In this document: piece by piece, positions 31,549 through 44,168 of the stretch
Layout of the letters: every line of letters begins with the position of its first letter
Numbering within the stretch: position 1 is the stretch's first letter
Assembly (NCBI GenBank): GCA_036583965.1
Contig: JAZBQD010000030.1
Coordinates: 111,887,804-111,951,803 of the forward strand
DNA: 64,000 nt
DNA from: Prunella strophiata
Taxonomy: Eukaryota > Chordata > Aves > Passeriformes > Prunellidae
Direction of reading: 5' to 3'
Notes under the pieces: generated by a model
What the model saw: the letters and a program-made list of their open reading frames with translations, nothing else
What the model was told of the DNA's origin: nothing
The model's database searches: none
Program-made: the position numbers and the translations under genes

Positions 31549-34304
31549 TGATTTTGCCAGGTTGTTCCAAACTCTGACTGAGTTGTGGGAGCCTCTGCTC
31601 TGGGCATTAATCCAAAACTCATTTCTACTTTCTGCAAAACCTCCACTTCCCCACTTCCCCCACAGGTTTGGCTGTGGCTTGCTTTTCTCTCTTTTAACTT
31701 GACAGACTCCACATTTTGCTGTTTTCCTCATGTGGGCATTCCTGTGCTTTTTGATGGCTTTTGGTTCCTTCTGTTGGTCTCCTCTGTGTTTACTCTCCAC
31801 AGGTTATTTTACAGTCCAGGCAATGATGTGAACTAAGGATTTCACAGGCTCAGGCAATTGTTCTGATCACTCAGCTGTAGGTTTTTCTCTTTTGGGATAA
31901 TCTGGCAGCAAATTGGAGCAGAGGCAGCATGGATGTGTCTGGGGAGGGTGTGGGTGTCAGTGGTGGGAGCCATAACCCTGTTTCCTGCAAAATCTGCTGC
32001 TCTGAATATTCTTCCATGTTACCTATGGGAACTTTGGGGTTATCAGCAGAGATATCTCCCTCATTTAAATCTTTCTTTCCATTACTGCATTACTCACAGT
32101 TAGGCAGAGCTCAGGGAGTGTCTGGAAGTTAAAGGACCCATATTATCCCTGGAATATTTAACTGTCCTCCCTCACCCATCCTGGTTGAATCCAAGTCCTT
32201 TTCTCACCTCAGCCAAACCCAGAGAGGTTTTTGAAAAGTGTGAGTTAGTGGTAAGAAAAGAAATTAACAGCTGTCACCTTGGATATGGGCAAAAGATGAG
32301 TGAAGAGCAAGACTCAGGAGCAAGAAAGCTCTCCTGGGAACATGAATCTGTGTGCAAACACATTTACATGAAAAGGAAATTGTCTGACACGGGCAGCTAC
32401 AATTATTCCAAATGTCATGCCAGATCACTGTTCCCTCATTATGTTTCTCTGTACATTAGGGCTGTGTCTGTAAGATGCACTCTGAACTGCACACTGAAGA
32501 AAAGCCCTGCTGCTTGAAGAGCCATAATTCATTTACTAACAGCCCCTGTTGCTGTGCTTCAATAATGCAATCATTTTCTCTGTGTCCCAACCATATGATT
32601 ATTCCTGTTGTGTAGGAAATTTAAGTCCAAGCAATGTCAGATCAAATATAAAAGCCTAGTGCTTACCCATAGTTTTTATTCAATTAAGTAGCCATTACAG
32701 AGCTCATGCTGTTTCAAATGACATAATGCAGAACACAAATGCAGTCTTTTATTACAAATATATGTTCATCTAAACAAAATGGCACCAAAACAATCCAAAG
32801 CCATTACAATTTTTAGATTATTATGCTTAGGCTATCATTATATGGTGAGCAGTTGCTGTGAAAGACAAGTGGGGGAACTGGGGCCTCCATGAACCACACT
32901 TTGAGCACAGCAGCACTGTTATTTGAGGTTTATTTGGGAAATTCTTAAATGCAGAGGAAGAGTTCTGATTAAAAAAAAAAAAAAAATCATAAAAGCACTG
33001 AGTTCAGCTTGGAGGACACTGACTTTGCAGGTGATGAGTGGGAAAGTCATGCCTAGGACCTGACACAGACAGAGGTGCCACAGGCAGGATCTGGGTGCTC
33101 CCCTCCAAAATGAGTTCTAAAAAGCTCTGTGCCTTCCCACCCAGTCTCAAGCAGCTCACAAATCATGTTTGCACATGCTTCCTTCACTGCCCACAGGATT
33201 TCTCCTGCTCAGCATCCCTGAGGGCTCCCCATAACCAGCACAGGGCCAGAGCTCCTGGCACCAGCTCTGAAATGATGCCCAGCATCACAAGTGCCTTAAC
33301 CTGCAGAAGGTTTTTCCTTTTCCTTTTTAATCCCACAGCTCTGCACCTCTCCAGCATTGCTGCCCTGATGGGCTCCTGTGGGAAGGCCATGAGGTCCCTC
33401 CTTTCCCTCTGTTCCTGCCCCCTGCTCTGGCTGTGTCTGAAGGTGACTAATGATGCATTTGTCCCTTGCCCTGGTGATCAAACACTCCTCTGGAAGGTGG
33501 GAGAGGAAGAAAAGGATCCCCCTGGGCAGAGCTGGGAATGACACCTGGATCTGGGCCCCCTGAAGGACTGAAAGGCTGGCAGGCTGTCACCACTCACCTC
33601 CCTCATTTCTGACATGTTGTAGCTGCTTTTTGTTGATCCAAAGCTGGGCTAACACAGCAATAAAGGGACTCAAAGCTGAATACAGAACAGTGCAAATGTT
33701 ATTATTTACTCCTCAAACACTGAAAATAACATGGAAATAGAGAGATGGCACAGAAACAGTTGCTGATTATGTAGAGACTGAAAAACTGCATCAAGAAATA
33801 GAGTTTACACGGTCAGTTTCTATTTTTACAGACAAAAATCAATCCCAAACTTCCAAAGGTATTTTGTGTCTGGTTTATTATTTTCTTTCCATAACAGTCA
33901 ATGTAGTCCAAGATCTCTGAATGTTATCATGCAAAGAGGAAGGACAGGCACAATTTCCCCACTCAAACCACTTTATTGACACACTTGCAAGACAAAAATA
34001 AACTGCTCCCTGCTTCCTACACCCCTCATGCCAGCTTCTGTCTGCAACTTTTTTTTTTCTCACTTTCAGCTCATTACAAGAAAGTCATTTTATTTTCACA
34101 TTTTGCTGGCAGCTGGAATTCTCCAAATGAGGGAAGCAGGGCTGAGATGCATCTATCTCATCCCTCAGCAAAAATCCCTGCAACATACGGTGCTGTTATG
34201 ACTCTGAGCTTTAGGTGGAGAGGGAAACAGGCATCTGGGCTGGGTTCATTTGTAACGCTGCACTTGCTGGATTAATATGGAAAGACAGATGAAGGCAGAC
34301 ACTT
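31549..34304. other. DNA downstream of PCP4, nothing recognised
   Basis: About 2.75 kb immediately beyond the PCP4 polyadenylation region. It holds an A15 run near 32970 and no recognisable repeat family. The segment 32.5-32.85 kb is AT-rich and free of recognisable repeats. If gene order follows mammals, the next gene to the left would be DSCAM on the plus strand, but no DSCAM exon is recognised here. Confidence 0.5.
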
Positions 34305-34530
34305 TAATTACTTCACCCTAACTTTTTATTACAACATCAAGTAAAATGGTGAGTTACAGAGGATAATGGGCGTGAAACATCTGGGATGAAGTCGCACACA
34401 AGCTCATGGGTTGTTATCTGCCAATGGGGTTTTAAATATTGATAATTTCTGTACATGCATCTTTGTGTTATTTCTGATCTTCTTGATAAATCATCTCAGG
34501 ATTACTTTGTTTTGAGCTGTGAGGTAGCTA
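34305..34530 (-). other. PCP4: PCP4 3' untranslated region
   Basis: The DNA between the PCP4 stop codon and the first good polyadenylation signal is about 225 bases, in line with the short 3' UTR known for mammalian PCP4 mRNAs. The left limit is inferred from the AATAAA signal (complement of 34325-34330), with cleavage expected about 10-30 bases beyond it and a GTGTCTG-type element at about 34292-34300. No repeat interrupts it. Confidence 0.75.
34325..34330 (-). terminator. PCP4: PCP4 polyadenylation signal AATAAA
   Basis: A canonical AATAAA on the minus strand, in the context GTTGTAATAAAAAGTTAG, about 200 bases after the PCP4 stop codon. It is the first such hexamer downstream of the stop and the natural 3' end signal of the transcript. 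Confidence 0.8.
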
Positions 34531-35074
<544 letters not shown>

Positions 35075-35110
35075 TTAAAAGTTCCTTTCCAACCTAAATT
35101 ATTCTATGTT
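35075..35110 (+). mobile_element. CR1 tip, 36 bp, plus
   Basis: A tiny relic of the CR1 3' end, AAGTTCCTTTCCAACCTAAA followed by TTATTCTATG. Too short to classify further. Confidence 0.65.
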
Positions 35111-37544
35111 TACTCTAAAAAAAGAGGCAGATTAAAGTATTTTAAAGTAGAGGCATTAAGACCCTGTTCTTATCACACCTCCAACATGAGAGGAAGAGAT
35201 AATACTTCCTAAGGCTAATTTCCATCCTTTCCACTCATTTCCTGCCTCATCCCTTCCAACGTGCACAGCTCTTCCCCTCTGAATCATTTATGTCCAATCT
35301 CTCCACCACTGTGCTGCTTCCCTCACTTCTCTCCAGGCTCTGCTCTTGTCTTTCATTCTCAATCCTTGGCTCTTTGCCTTCCTTTATTCCCAGGCCTCAG
35401 CTTTCCCTTCAGCTGCAATCGGCCTCCACGTGGACAACCCAGCTGACTCTGCTGAATTTTCCTTCACCCACCTACAAGTGGAAAGTGCAGCCCTGGGAAA
35501 ATTCCTGTCCTGGTTGCACAGATAACCCTGAACTGCCTGGACTGAGTTGGTGGGAGCACACATTCACCCCACCAACCTTGTCACAGCCCCGAGTTTTTCA
35601 CCATAAACTGGTTTGTTGAACTCACTGATGCAACTGTGTGTGCCACCCTGCAATGGATGTCACACCAGGGGTCTGAAGGGAGCTCTGCTTGGGGGAATTC
35701 ACCCATTTTGTACCACTTTGCTTTTAATTCTTGACATTAATACCTCCAGGATGCTCATTCCCAAGTAGCATTAATGCAAATAAAGGCAATGTGCTCAATG
35801 TATTATTAACATGAAAAAACTTGTGCCCCATTGTCTCTGTCCTGCACACTAGAAAACAGGGATGCCATTCCATAATTTTAGCATCAGTCCTGCAGGATTT
35901 CTTGTCTTTACTTCTCATTCTTACTCAAAACTCAGTTTTTGTGTCCATTTTCTATTGAGCACTCCAAACTGAGGAAATATTTAAAGGCAAGGTTTTGCAA
36001 TATCCCATATTGATTTTATTTTAACTAAAACAACAAAAAAAAATGTAAGAGAAATGTTCACTTAGTATTTTGTTTTATTTAGAAAACATTTAAGAAGAAA
36101 GATGAAAATGGAATAAGAAAGAGAAAATCTGGATAAAAACAACAGCTTGAGAGCTCACCAAATTTTATTATACAGGCTAATGAAAAGCTAAGCTATCAAC
36201 ACAAAGATTTTTGTGGAACAAAATCAATCCATTAACTTTATGTCATTAAATCACAGAATCATGTCATTAAATCTGAGAATCTGCATGGTTTGTGTAGCTA
36301 TTCAAGCAATACAACCACCCTAAGTACAGAAATACAATTATAGTTTATCTTCCGTGGGGAGAGGGACGTGAAGGTCGGAAGTGACACAGCCAAGGAGAAA
36401 CTGGAACCAATTTTGATTTGGTATTTATGGGTTAAAGGCATCCTAACAGTAAGAGTGGAGTCCATCCATTGATTTTAGCCTTTCAGTGTAATAATTCCTG
36501 TCCTTTGGAAATGCCAGTTGGGAAAACCAGATGGGTGGATGAATAGACACAATTGGACCTGTACCTCTTGATGAAATCTGGCTTGTACAGCTCATTTCCT
36601 ATTACAGCCAAGTTTTAGCACTATCTTAACTTGCAACTGTGACTCAGCAATCTCATGTTAAGACTTAAGAAAATGCAGCATTTAGTGTAATTTGTCTCTA
36701 AAACTTCCAGGAAACTTAAATCTTTGCTTGCTGTGTACCATCATCACTGCCTTAAAATCAACTGTGATACAATAATTTACAATATCTTAAGGTCTGACTT
36801 CCTTTTATTTCTTTTGACCTACAGTTGCTGACATCAAAACCAAAATTCCATATGAGCTCTCCCTATATTTCTATTTTCCTATCACCACTGAGAAATGCTA
36901 GGACAAGAAGTTTTCAGCCATGACTTAGACTTGTAATTAAGAAATTAGAAATGTTCAAATGGGCCAAGATATTTATATGAATAAAGAAGAAACTCATAAT
37001 TAGCAGATGGTAGGGAAATATAATGATTGCACATATGTGCATAATATACATTATAAAAGAACATGTGCATTATCTATTTAGGTAATGTAATGTATCAGAC
37101 ATATCTGTATCATTTTCTTTCTCCCCATGCCCATATTTCACTTTTTATACATGGATGGTCCATCCACATTTGCATATATAGAGAGTGCATATTAATATAT
37201 AATTGCACAGAGATTTGCTTAAAGAGTTTAAGTCCTATGTTAAACTGAAAAGAGCTGGATTGGGTATTTCCCAAATTTTGGGAGTGGATTTTCTTGGAGT
37301 TCTCCCCAAACCATTTTCTATTGATACCTGTCACAACATAGATACTTTACCAGATGGACTGTCAATCTGAAGAGAAAATTCAGTGGGGTGCCAGCTCGGG
37401 CTTTGTCTAAGAGAATAAAACTTTAGCTTTTACCTTGAGCTGCTTCCTTTAAAGTAGCTTTGTAATTTAAAAAGTATCACACCCTGCCAATGACATGGTT
37501 TTACTGGTTAGGAGCAGGAGTTCCAACTCCCTCATGACAGGGAA
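35111..37544. other. PCP4 intron, AT-rich, nothing recognised
   Basis: Repeat-poor AT-rich DNA. A short direct repeat CATGTCATTAAATC(A/T)(C/G)AGAATC at about 36240-36285 is the only structure noticed. No exon recognised. Confidence 0.5.
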
Positions 37545-37601
37545 GCTGGAACCAGCTGATCTTTAAGGTCCCTTCCAACCCATACCATTCTTTGATTCTA
37601 C
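37545..37601 (+). mobile_element. CR1 tip, plus
   Basis: About 57 bp of CR1 3' end: GATCTTTAAGGTCCCTTCCA, ACCCATACCATTC and a TTTGATTCT tail. Confidence 0.8.
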
Positions 37602-39948
37602 AAATTAAGAATTAACCAATTAATTACAATGAAAACCCAGCCTGGGCTCAGGACCTGCACAGACTAGAAATCACCTCACTGCACTGATAAAAGTATTAAA
37701 GCCTTTTTGCATCCTTCCTACTCCACATCCACCCATGCCACAGTAACTTTTACCTGTCAGTAGTTGTTCACATATCTCAAGCATGCAGGCTGTTGGATTT
37801 GAGTCCTCAAATCATTAAATTTCTGCAGAGAGCTGAAAGCAAGTCTGTAGAAATGCTCCTCTTTCATGCACTCCTGGTTTTCCTTTCACAAGGGATAATT
37901 AGCTTGGAAATGGTCTGAAAACCCAGGAAATTCTCACTCTCAGCAGGCCAGAGCACAGGTAAGCACTGGCACAGATTTTACTTTTGGATTTGATTTTTTC
38001 ATTCCTGCTGGTGGGGGCCAACCATTCTGACAACAAACCACCTTCTTCCAAGCTACTTTTATATGGCAATAAAGGTGGATCAGGATTCCCTCCCCTCCCT
38101 CTGCCACACACAACCTTTTGTTGGTATCTTCACTTTCTAAATTACATGAGGATTCCTTCCACATGGATATCTGAGGATCCCTGGACTACACCCACCTCCT
38201 CATGAGAAAACTAGGGAAAACAAAACTGTTGCCAGCAGACTTAAAACTCATGAGCTTCTTGTGATTTTACAGGATTCAGAGATGGCTGATAAGGATTTTA
38301 CAGGATTCAGAGATGATTGAAAAGCCCTGGCCTGCATTTTCTGTTTTCTGAAGGGGGGGGATCTGCTTTCATTAGCAGCATAATAAATAAATCCCCCTAA
38401 CCTTCCCACTACACTCAGCTTTTGCAAGGCTTTCCCTGAAGATTCCTTCATACTTTGCTGGACTCTTCTGAACACAGCCTGACAAACCAGGGCAGCCAGT
38501 GCCTGTCCCTGCTGGGTTCTGATCACTGCCAGCAGCTGTTGGCCACAACAAAAGATTGTTACCCAATGAATTTCCCAAAATCACATTTAACCACGGACTG
38601 GCTCTGGTGCCAATTGAGGCAAATCTGACCAAAACTGATCTGATCTGAAGCAAAACTTGGGGCACAACATCAGCTGCCTGCTGACAAGGGGCACCCCACA
38701 CCCCAGCACCATCACACTGCAGGGCTGAAGTCAGAGACAATTTATAGGGCACAGGTTTTCCCTCACCACAGGCAGCACTCACCCCAGCAGGAGAGCCTGA
38801 AGCAGCAACTAATGAGCTGCTTTCCAAGTCTCCCATATCAACTTGCACTGCTGCAGCTGAAAAAAGATCTATGTTTTTCCCTTTCCAGATGAAACAGCAT
38901 TAGAATTCTGTCTCCATGATCTGCTACAGTGCCTTGTGATCCATGGCAAACACTGGATGGATAATGAAGCTGAAGGAAAACAATAAAATCTTACACATAA
39001 ATCTACCCATCAGACTCTGAAGAAATGTGGTGCAAATGTAATTATTCACAAATGTGCCTCCAGCTATTTCTTTCATTTACTTTTCAACTATGAAGCAAAA
39101 TGAATTGTGATAACGCTGGGAAAAGGAAACATTGCTTATTCCATATGGGCCAAAAGTTTAAAGCAGTTTTTTGTGACATTTGAACACAGCCTAAACAGAC
39201 CAGTTCTTCCCAAAACTGCTCAGGGAAGGGAAAAGGTCAGTGGGGTGGAAAAAGGGACTCAGTCTTTATTCTCAGAAATTCCCATCTTCCAGATGAAACA
39301 GAAATTGCTCATCACATTCTGGAAAACCATTCAGCATAAAAAAAATCACATGGGCTGAAACCTCTAACTGGCATTTCATGTCTCAGGTGCCATCCTCTGC
39401 CCCTGCTCACCCTGCTCACATCTAACAGGAATTATGGGGACCAGACCAAGATGGAATACACTCATAAAAATACTGCATTTTTCAGGGGCTAAACTGCAGC
39501 GTTTGGGAAAAAAGATTCAATGGAGTGTGGGACAGAATCTCAGGGCCAGGAGCAGTGTTTTGCCTCAGGCAGGATCATTACCTCCCACTGCTCCAAAGAT
39601 TTTTCAAGCTGTGACAATCTTTATCCCAAGCTATTACACCAGCCTGCCCAATGAGGCAGAACAGCCCCTAATTAAAGAGGACCAAAATGGGCAGGAATCA
39701 CATGGATGTTGACATCCATGTGGAGCATTATCTTTATGTGATGGGAAGAGTCATTTTGTCTGCCCAGACTCCACAGAGCAACCAGCAACCAGCTGGAGAA
39801 AACATATGGCTGCTCAGAGGTGTGGAGGCCACACTTAACTCCTCACAAGCAACAGTTTTAAAAGCCAAGAGTTGCTGTTGGCCATTCTTTCCCCTCTGCA
39901 TCTATCTGAGGGAGAGGAAGTAAAAGACTCATTTTTAGGGGAGTTAAA
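37602..39948. other. PCP4 intron, nothing firmly recognised
   Basis: Unique-looking intron DNA. A 66 bp plus-strand block (37893-37958) sits between a pyrimidine-rich AAG acceptor and a CAGgtaagc donor, but stops occur early in all frames. A 21-22 bp word (GATTTTACAGGATTCAGAGATG) is directly repeated at about 38264 and 38294. Confidence 0.5.
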
Positions 39949-41105
39949 GAATCATAGAAATGGCCTGGGTTGGAAGGGACATCAGAGATCATCCAGTGAT
40001 CACCCCTGCCATGGGCAGGGACGCTTTCCACTGTTCCAGACTGCTCCAAGCCCCAGTGTCCAACCTGGCTTTGGACACTTCCAGGGATCCAGGGGCATCC
40101 ATAAAATTTCTGGGCAAACTGTTATAGTTCCTCACTAAGCTCACAGTAAAGAGTTTCTTCTAATATCTAACCTAAACCTGCTCTTTGTCAGTTTGAAGCC
40201 ATTCCCTCTTGTACTTGTAAATTGTCTCTCTCTCCCAGCTCCTTCAGGCCCTGCAAGGCCACCCTGAGCTCAGCCCAAAGCTTCTCCTGTGCAGGTGAAC
40301 AATGCCAGCTGTGCCAGCCTTTCCTGCCAGCAGAGCTGCTCCATCCCTCTGCCCATCCTGGAGCCTCCTCTGGGCTCTCTGCAGCAGCTCCAGCTCCTCC
40401 CAGGGCTGGGGACAGGAGAACCTCACCATCCTCCTGGCTGGACTTGTGCAGAGCCACAAGGTCCCCCCTGAGCCTCCTTTGCTCCAGGCTCAGCCCCTGC
40501 CCAGCTCCCTCAGGAATTCTCCAGCCCCTTCCCAGCTCCCTCAGGAATTCTCCAGCCCCTTCCCAGCTCCTCAGGGATTCTCCATTTCCTTCCCAGCTCC
40601 CTCAGGGATTCTCCAGCCCCTTCCCAGCTCCCTCAGGAATTCTCCATTCCCTTCCCAGCTCCCTCAGGAATTCTCCATTCCCTTCCCAGCTCCCTCAGGG
40701 ATTCTCCATTCCCTTCCCAGCTCCCTCAGGAATTCTCCATTCCCTTCCCAGCTCCCTCAGGGATTCTCCATTCCCTTCCCAGCTCCCTCAGGGATTCTCC
40801 ATTCCCTTCCCAGCTCCCTCAGGGATTTCTCCATTCCCTTCCCAGCTCCTCAGGGATTCTCCATTCCCTTCCCAGCTCCCTCAGGAATTCTCCATTCCCT
40901 TCCCAGCTCTGTTCCCTGCCCTGGACACGCTCCAGCCCCTCCAGGGCTCTCCTGCAGGACCAGAACTGGACACAGCCCTGGAGGGGCCTCTCAGAGGCAG
41001 CACAGAGGGACAATCCCTGCCCTGCTCCTGCTGCACACACAATTCCTCACCCAGCCCAGCTGCCAGTGGCCTTTTTGGCCACAAACATTCAGCTTCTTCA
41101 TTAAT
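39949..41105 (-). mobile_element. CR1 LINE, about 1.16 kb, minus, with internal minisatellite
   Basis: Inverse CR1 from its 3' end (CATAGAAATGGCCTGGGTTGG at about 39953) through GGGACGCTTTCCACTG, AGAGTTTCTTCTAATATCTAACC and TTTGAAGCCATTCCCTCTTG into the ORF2 end (GCAGCAGCTCCAGCTCC, complement of the GAGCTGGAGCTGCTGC word seen at 14.6 kb), then CTCCAGGGCTCTCCTGCAGGACC and CAGTGGCCTTTTTGGCC. It is interrupted by the 31-bp array at 40502-40910. The 302-codon and 274-codon plus-strand frames over this span are artefacts of the array. Confidence 0.93.
40502..40910. repeat. 31-bp minisatellite inside CR1, about 13 units
   Basis: Tandem units of the type CAGCTCCCTCAGGRATTCTC followed by CATTCCCTTCC; starts at 40502, 40533, 40564 and 40594 show a 31-bp period with an occasional 30-bp unit. 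Variant units carry CCAGCCCC or CCATTCCC, and GGGATT or GGAATT. The seed looks like CR1 ORF2-end sequence (inverse of GGCTGAGGGAGCTGGGG...). Because 31 is not a multiple of 3, all frames cycle, and none of the repeat frames contains a stop on the plus strand. Confidence 0.96.
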
Positions 41106-42389
41106 AAGCACAGTATTTTTCTCTAATTAGATTAGGAACAACAATAATTTTCCTTCCTGCTCATTAGAAGTGCTGCAGGGTGAGATGCTCGTTTTGTGAC
41201 AAGGACTCCATCCCTAAAGCTGTTCTTGTTTTGTCACTCCAAAGGGAACCCAGGACATTCCAGGGCCACCTTCCAGAGTCCAGGGCTCCCTGTTGTGTTT
41301 GTCAGGAGAGAGGCACTCGATGGTGGGGAATTACAGCTTTACACAAGGGGTTTTTGTTTTCAGGTTTTTGAAGGTGGAAGTTGCTGGGGAAATGGAAAAT
41401 CCATAAAGGAACCATCTCTGAAACTGAAAAGCAACCCCTGGAGCTCAGCAGTCTCCTGAGACTTCAAAAGCTTCATGTGGAAAAAAAATAAAAAGTTATC
41501 ATTAATGATAAGACTAAATGTAACATCTATTTTTATCTGAACTGCACCAACTGGCCCCAGAATATCACTCAAAGCAAGCCAGAAATAATTAATATCATTT
41601 GATTCAGCTGTAAATTACAATTTGGTATAAAGAACATGACCTTATTAGACAACCAGAATCTTTTATTTTTCAAATTGACCTTTACTTTCAGAATATGGTG
41701 CTGCTATCTCAAACTCGAAAAAATTAGTTTTGCTGTAAAAAATAATGGTTGTTCTTCTACAATTTTAAAAATGTTATTTCAGCATGAGGCTTTTGAAATG
41801 TCTGATTAATCTGTTTTTTTTTCCTAGTAGTAATAATGTTGGAGAACAGGAATATTATTTCTGACATAAGATAAATGAAGTAGCAAAAAAAAATATGTAC
41901 ATTGGGGTAATATAATGGAACAGAAAGGAATAGCAATAAAATTCAGTTTACAAAAATTGCATTCTCAAGTAGATTGTAGCCAACTACGGATGAATTGATT
42001 TTGCCCAACAATTAATATAGAGACAAATATTGTTTTTCCTTAAATGCTAATATTATTTAAGCAATTATTCCTCATCTTCAAAGTAATTAATGGATCACTG
42101 CCAGCCTTTTAAAATGGTTTACAAACACATAACTGATGCACAGATAGGTACATAATTCATGGGAGGCATTCTGGGAATGAAACCAGAGGCCCTAATTCAC
42201 ATTTCACATAGAGATCAAACTTTGTGCAAGTTTAACTGGGAACCTAGCAAATAAAACCAGCTTGTTTTCAGCTCTATAATCTCATTCTTACCAGCTAAAG
42301 CTGTTTCTGAGGAGTGCTAAACTGGCAAATTCAGTGGGAGCCTCTGGGAGCTGAAGGGAAATGGTGCTGTGCATCAAGTGCTGGCACTG
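41106..42389. other. PCP4 intron, AT-rich and repeat-poor
   Basis: About 1.3 kb of AT-rich DNA with no recognised repeat from about 41.48 kb on. It includes AATAATTAATATCATTTGATTC-like homeodomain-type words around 41585-41605. This is a candidate conserved non-coding block only by composition and lack of repeats. Confidence 0.45.
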
Positions 42390-42515
42390 ACACAGAATCA
42401 CAGAATTTCCTGACTTGGAAGGGACCCCCAAGGACCAGTGAGTCCAGCTCCTGTGTCCCTGCAGAATGATGCCCCACCAGCAGGAATAACACACCCAGCC
42501 CTAACTCAGCCTCTC
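42390..42515 (-). mobile_element. CR1 LINE 3' fragment, minus
   Basis: Inverse CR1 of the subfamily seen at 30.67 kb: ATCACAGAATTTCCTGACTTGG, AAGGGACCCCCAAGGACCAG, GAGTCCAGCTCCTGTGTCCC and a decayed end. Confidence 0.85.
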
Positions 42516-43939
42516 CTGCAGGTCAGGATGCCAAGATCCTCCTCACAAATTCAGCCCGCAGTTGTGGGAGTCTCATTCTGCAGCTGCCCATGATGCAAAA
42601 GCTCCAGCCAAGTTTGAAATGGGAATTGTTACACTGTGGTTTTAATTCCCTCTGCCATTTCCAGTTCTCCCAGTTAAATGTCCCAGTTCAAATGTGCCTT
42701 TAACCAGCTTTGCTGTGGAGGGAGCTGCACTTCAGCAGTGCATGAAGCAAGCTGCCCTCCTGACTGGCTCCTCCACTGCTTGATTAATATATGATCAGTT
42801 ATTTCCCTATTATGGTAGCATGCAGGCTCTCCCAGCCCGAGCTGGGAGCCCTAATGTGGTTACAAATGCAGAACAATAAATTCTTTCCCCTCCACCACCC
42901 CTCAGTGCTCTGACCTTTGCAGAAGTGTCTTCAGCAGTAACGTTTAAAATAACAACAGGAGAACTTCCTCAGGGCTACCTCCACACCAGCACATTATCCA
43001 AGGCCCCAGCACAGCTCAGGCATCATCCACAGCTTCCCTAAATATCTGAGAGCTGGTGCAGCCACGGGCATGGCTGGGATTGCTCCAGACAGACTCTGCC
43101 AAGGGACTGTGGTGGCAGAGGGTGGGAGCCCTGGGGTGTTGAGGGAAGGAGAGTTTAGCCCTTTTGATTCAAGCCACGCTGCATTACTTTGCATCAAAAC
43201 CACATAAAAGGCTCTAAACACGTTTTGTTTTCTTAGAGGGATGTTGCCCCCAGCACTTCCAAACCCTTTCCTGCTCCAGATTGCAAAGGAACTGCTTCAG
43301 AATGAGTTGGCACTCGCTGTTAATTGTGGGATGACCGATGATACCTGGGAGCACTCACCAGGAAAACACAAAACAGAGGATTTTACCTTCCAGTGTGGCA
43401 CTGCCTCCCTCAGCTTTGCTTTCCAGGGATGCTCCCTGAAGAGCAGCTGGGGAAGGAGCTTGGAGTGGCAGTGATCACAACATGCCACACAGGAGTGGCA
43501 GGAAAGGGGGATCAAACCCGTGCCTGCCAAAGTGACAGCAGCTGGGGAAGGTGGCACGGGGTACAGAGCAAAACCTGTCAGTCACACAAAGGAGAGGAAT
43601 CAATCAAAAGCACCCTGGTATGGAGTCAGGAGATGGTTTTTTCCACACACAAAGAAGAGTGGGACTTTGCCCTGCTCATCTTCAGAGTGGAAAATAAAGG
43701 CATTTTCTTGGAGTCACTGGATACCAGCATATCTGTTAGCAACTAATGAGAGGCTATTTTAAGTTTACAGGGTGATTTTAATAAAAACTACTTTATCAGC
43801 ACTTGGAAAGTCACAGCGAGAAAACACTCTCCTCTTGTAAAATCTATCACAGCTTTTAATTACAAATGACTTAATCCCACACTCAGAGGTAAGGTACAGG
43901 AACTGAGCTTTGCCATGCAATATCACATTCTGAAGCAAA
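42516..43939. other. PCP4 intron, nothing recognised
   Basis: Unique-looking DNA. Small open frames on both strands around 43.2-43.75 kb overlap one another and have no family resemblance. Confidence 0.5.
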
Positions 43940-44168
43940 GGAGATATTGCAGAGAAATTCTTCCCTGTGAAGGTGGGCAGGCCCTGGCACAGGGTGCCCA
44001 GAGAAGCTGTGGCTGCCCCTGGATCCCTGGCAGTGCCCAAGGCCAGGCTGGACACTGGGGCTTGGAGCAAGCCTGGTCTAGTGGATGTTCCCTTCCTATG
44101 GACAAGGTGGTTGGAATGAGATGAGCTTGAAGAACCCTTCCAATCCAAACCATTCCATGATTCTATTT
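43940..44168 (+). mobile_element. CR1 LINE 3' fragment, plus
   Basis: Plus CR1 3' UTR: AAATTCTTCCCTGTGAAGGTGG, GGCACAGGGTGCCCAGAGAAGC, GGATCCCTGGCAGTGCCCAAGG and a terminal CCTTCCAATCCAAACCATTCC with an ATGATTCTATTTC tail. Confidence 0.94.

Noticed and set aside
37310..37335. Minus-strand GAAAATG|gt context as the end of PCP4 exon 2
   Set aside because: Upstream codons read GINR rather than the conserved residues, and the donor gtttgg is poor.
40222..41130. A 302-codon plus-strand frame, Pro/Ser-rich with repeated SLRNSPFPSQLPQG-like units
   Set aside because: It is a read-through of an inverse CR1 and its 31-bp minisatellite. Several overlapping frames on the same strand are open for the same reason, and there is no promoter or splice context.
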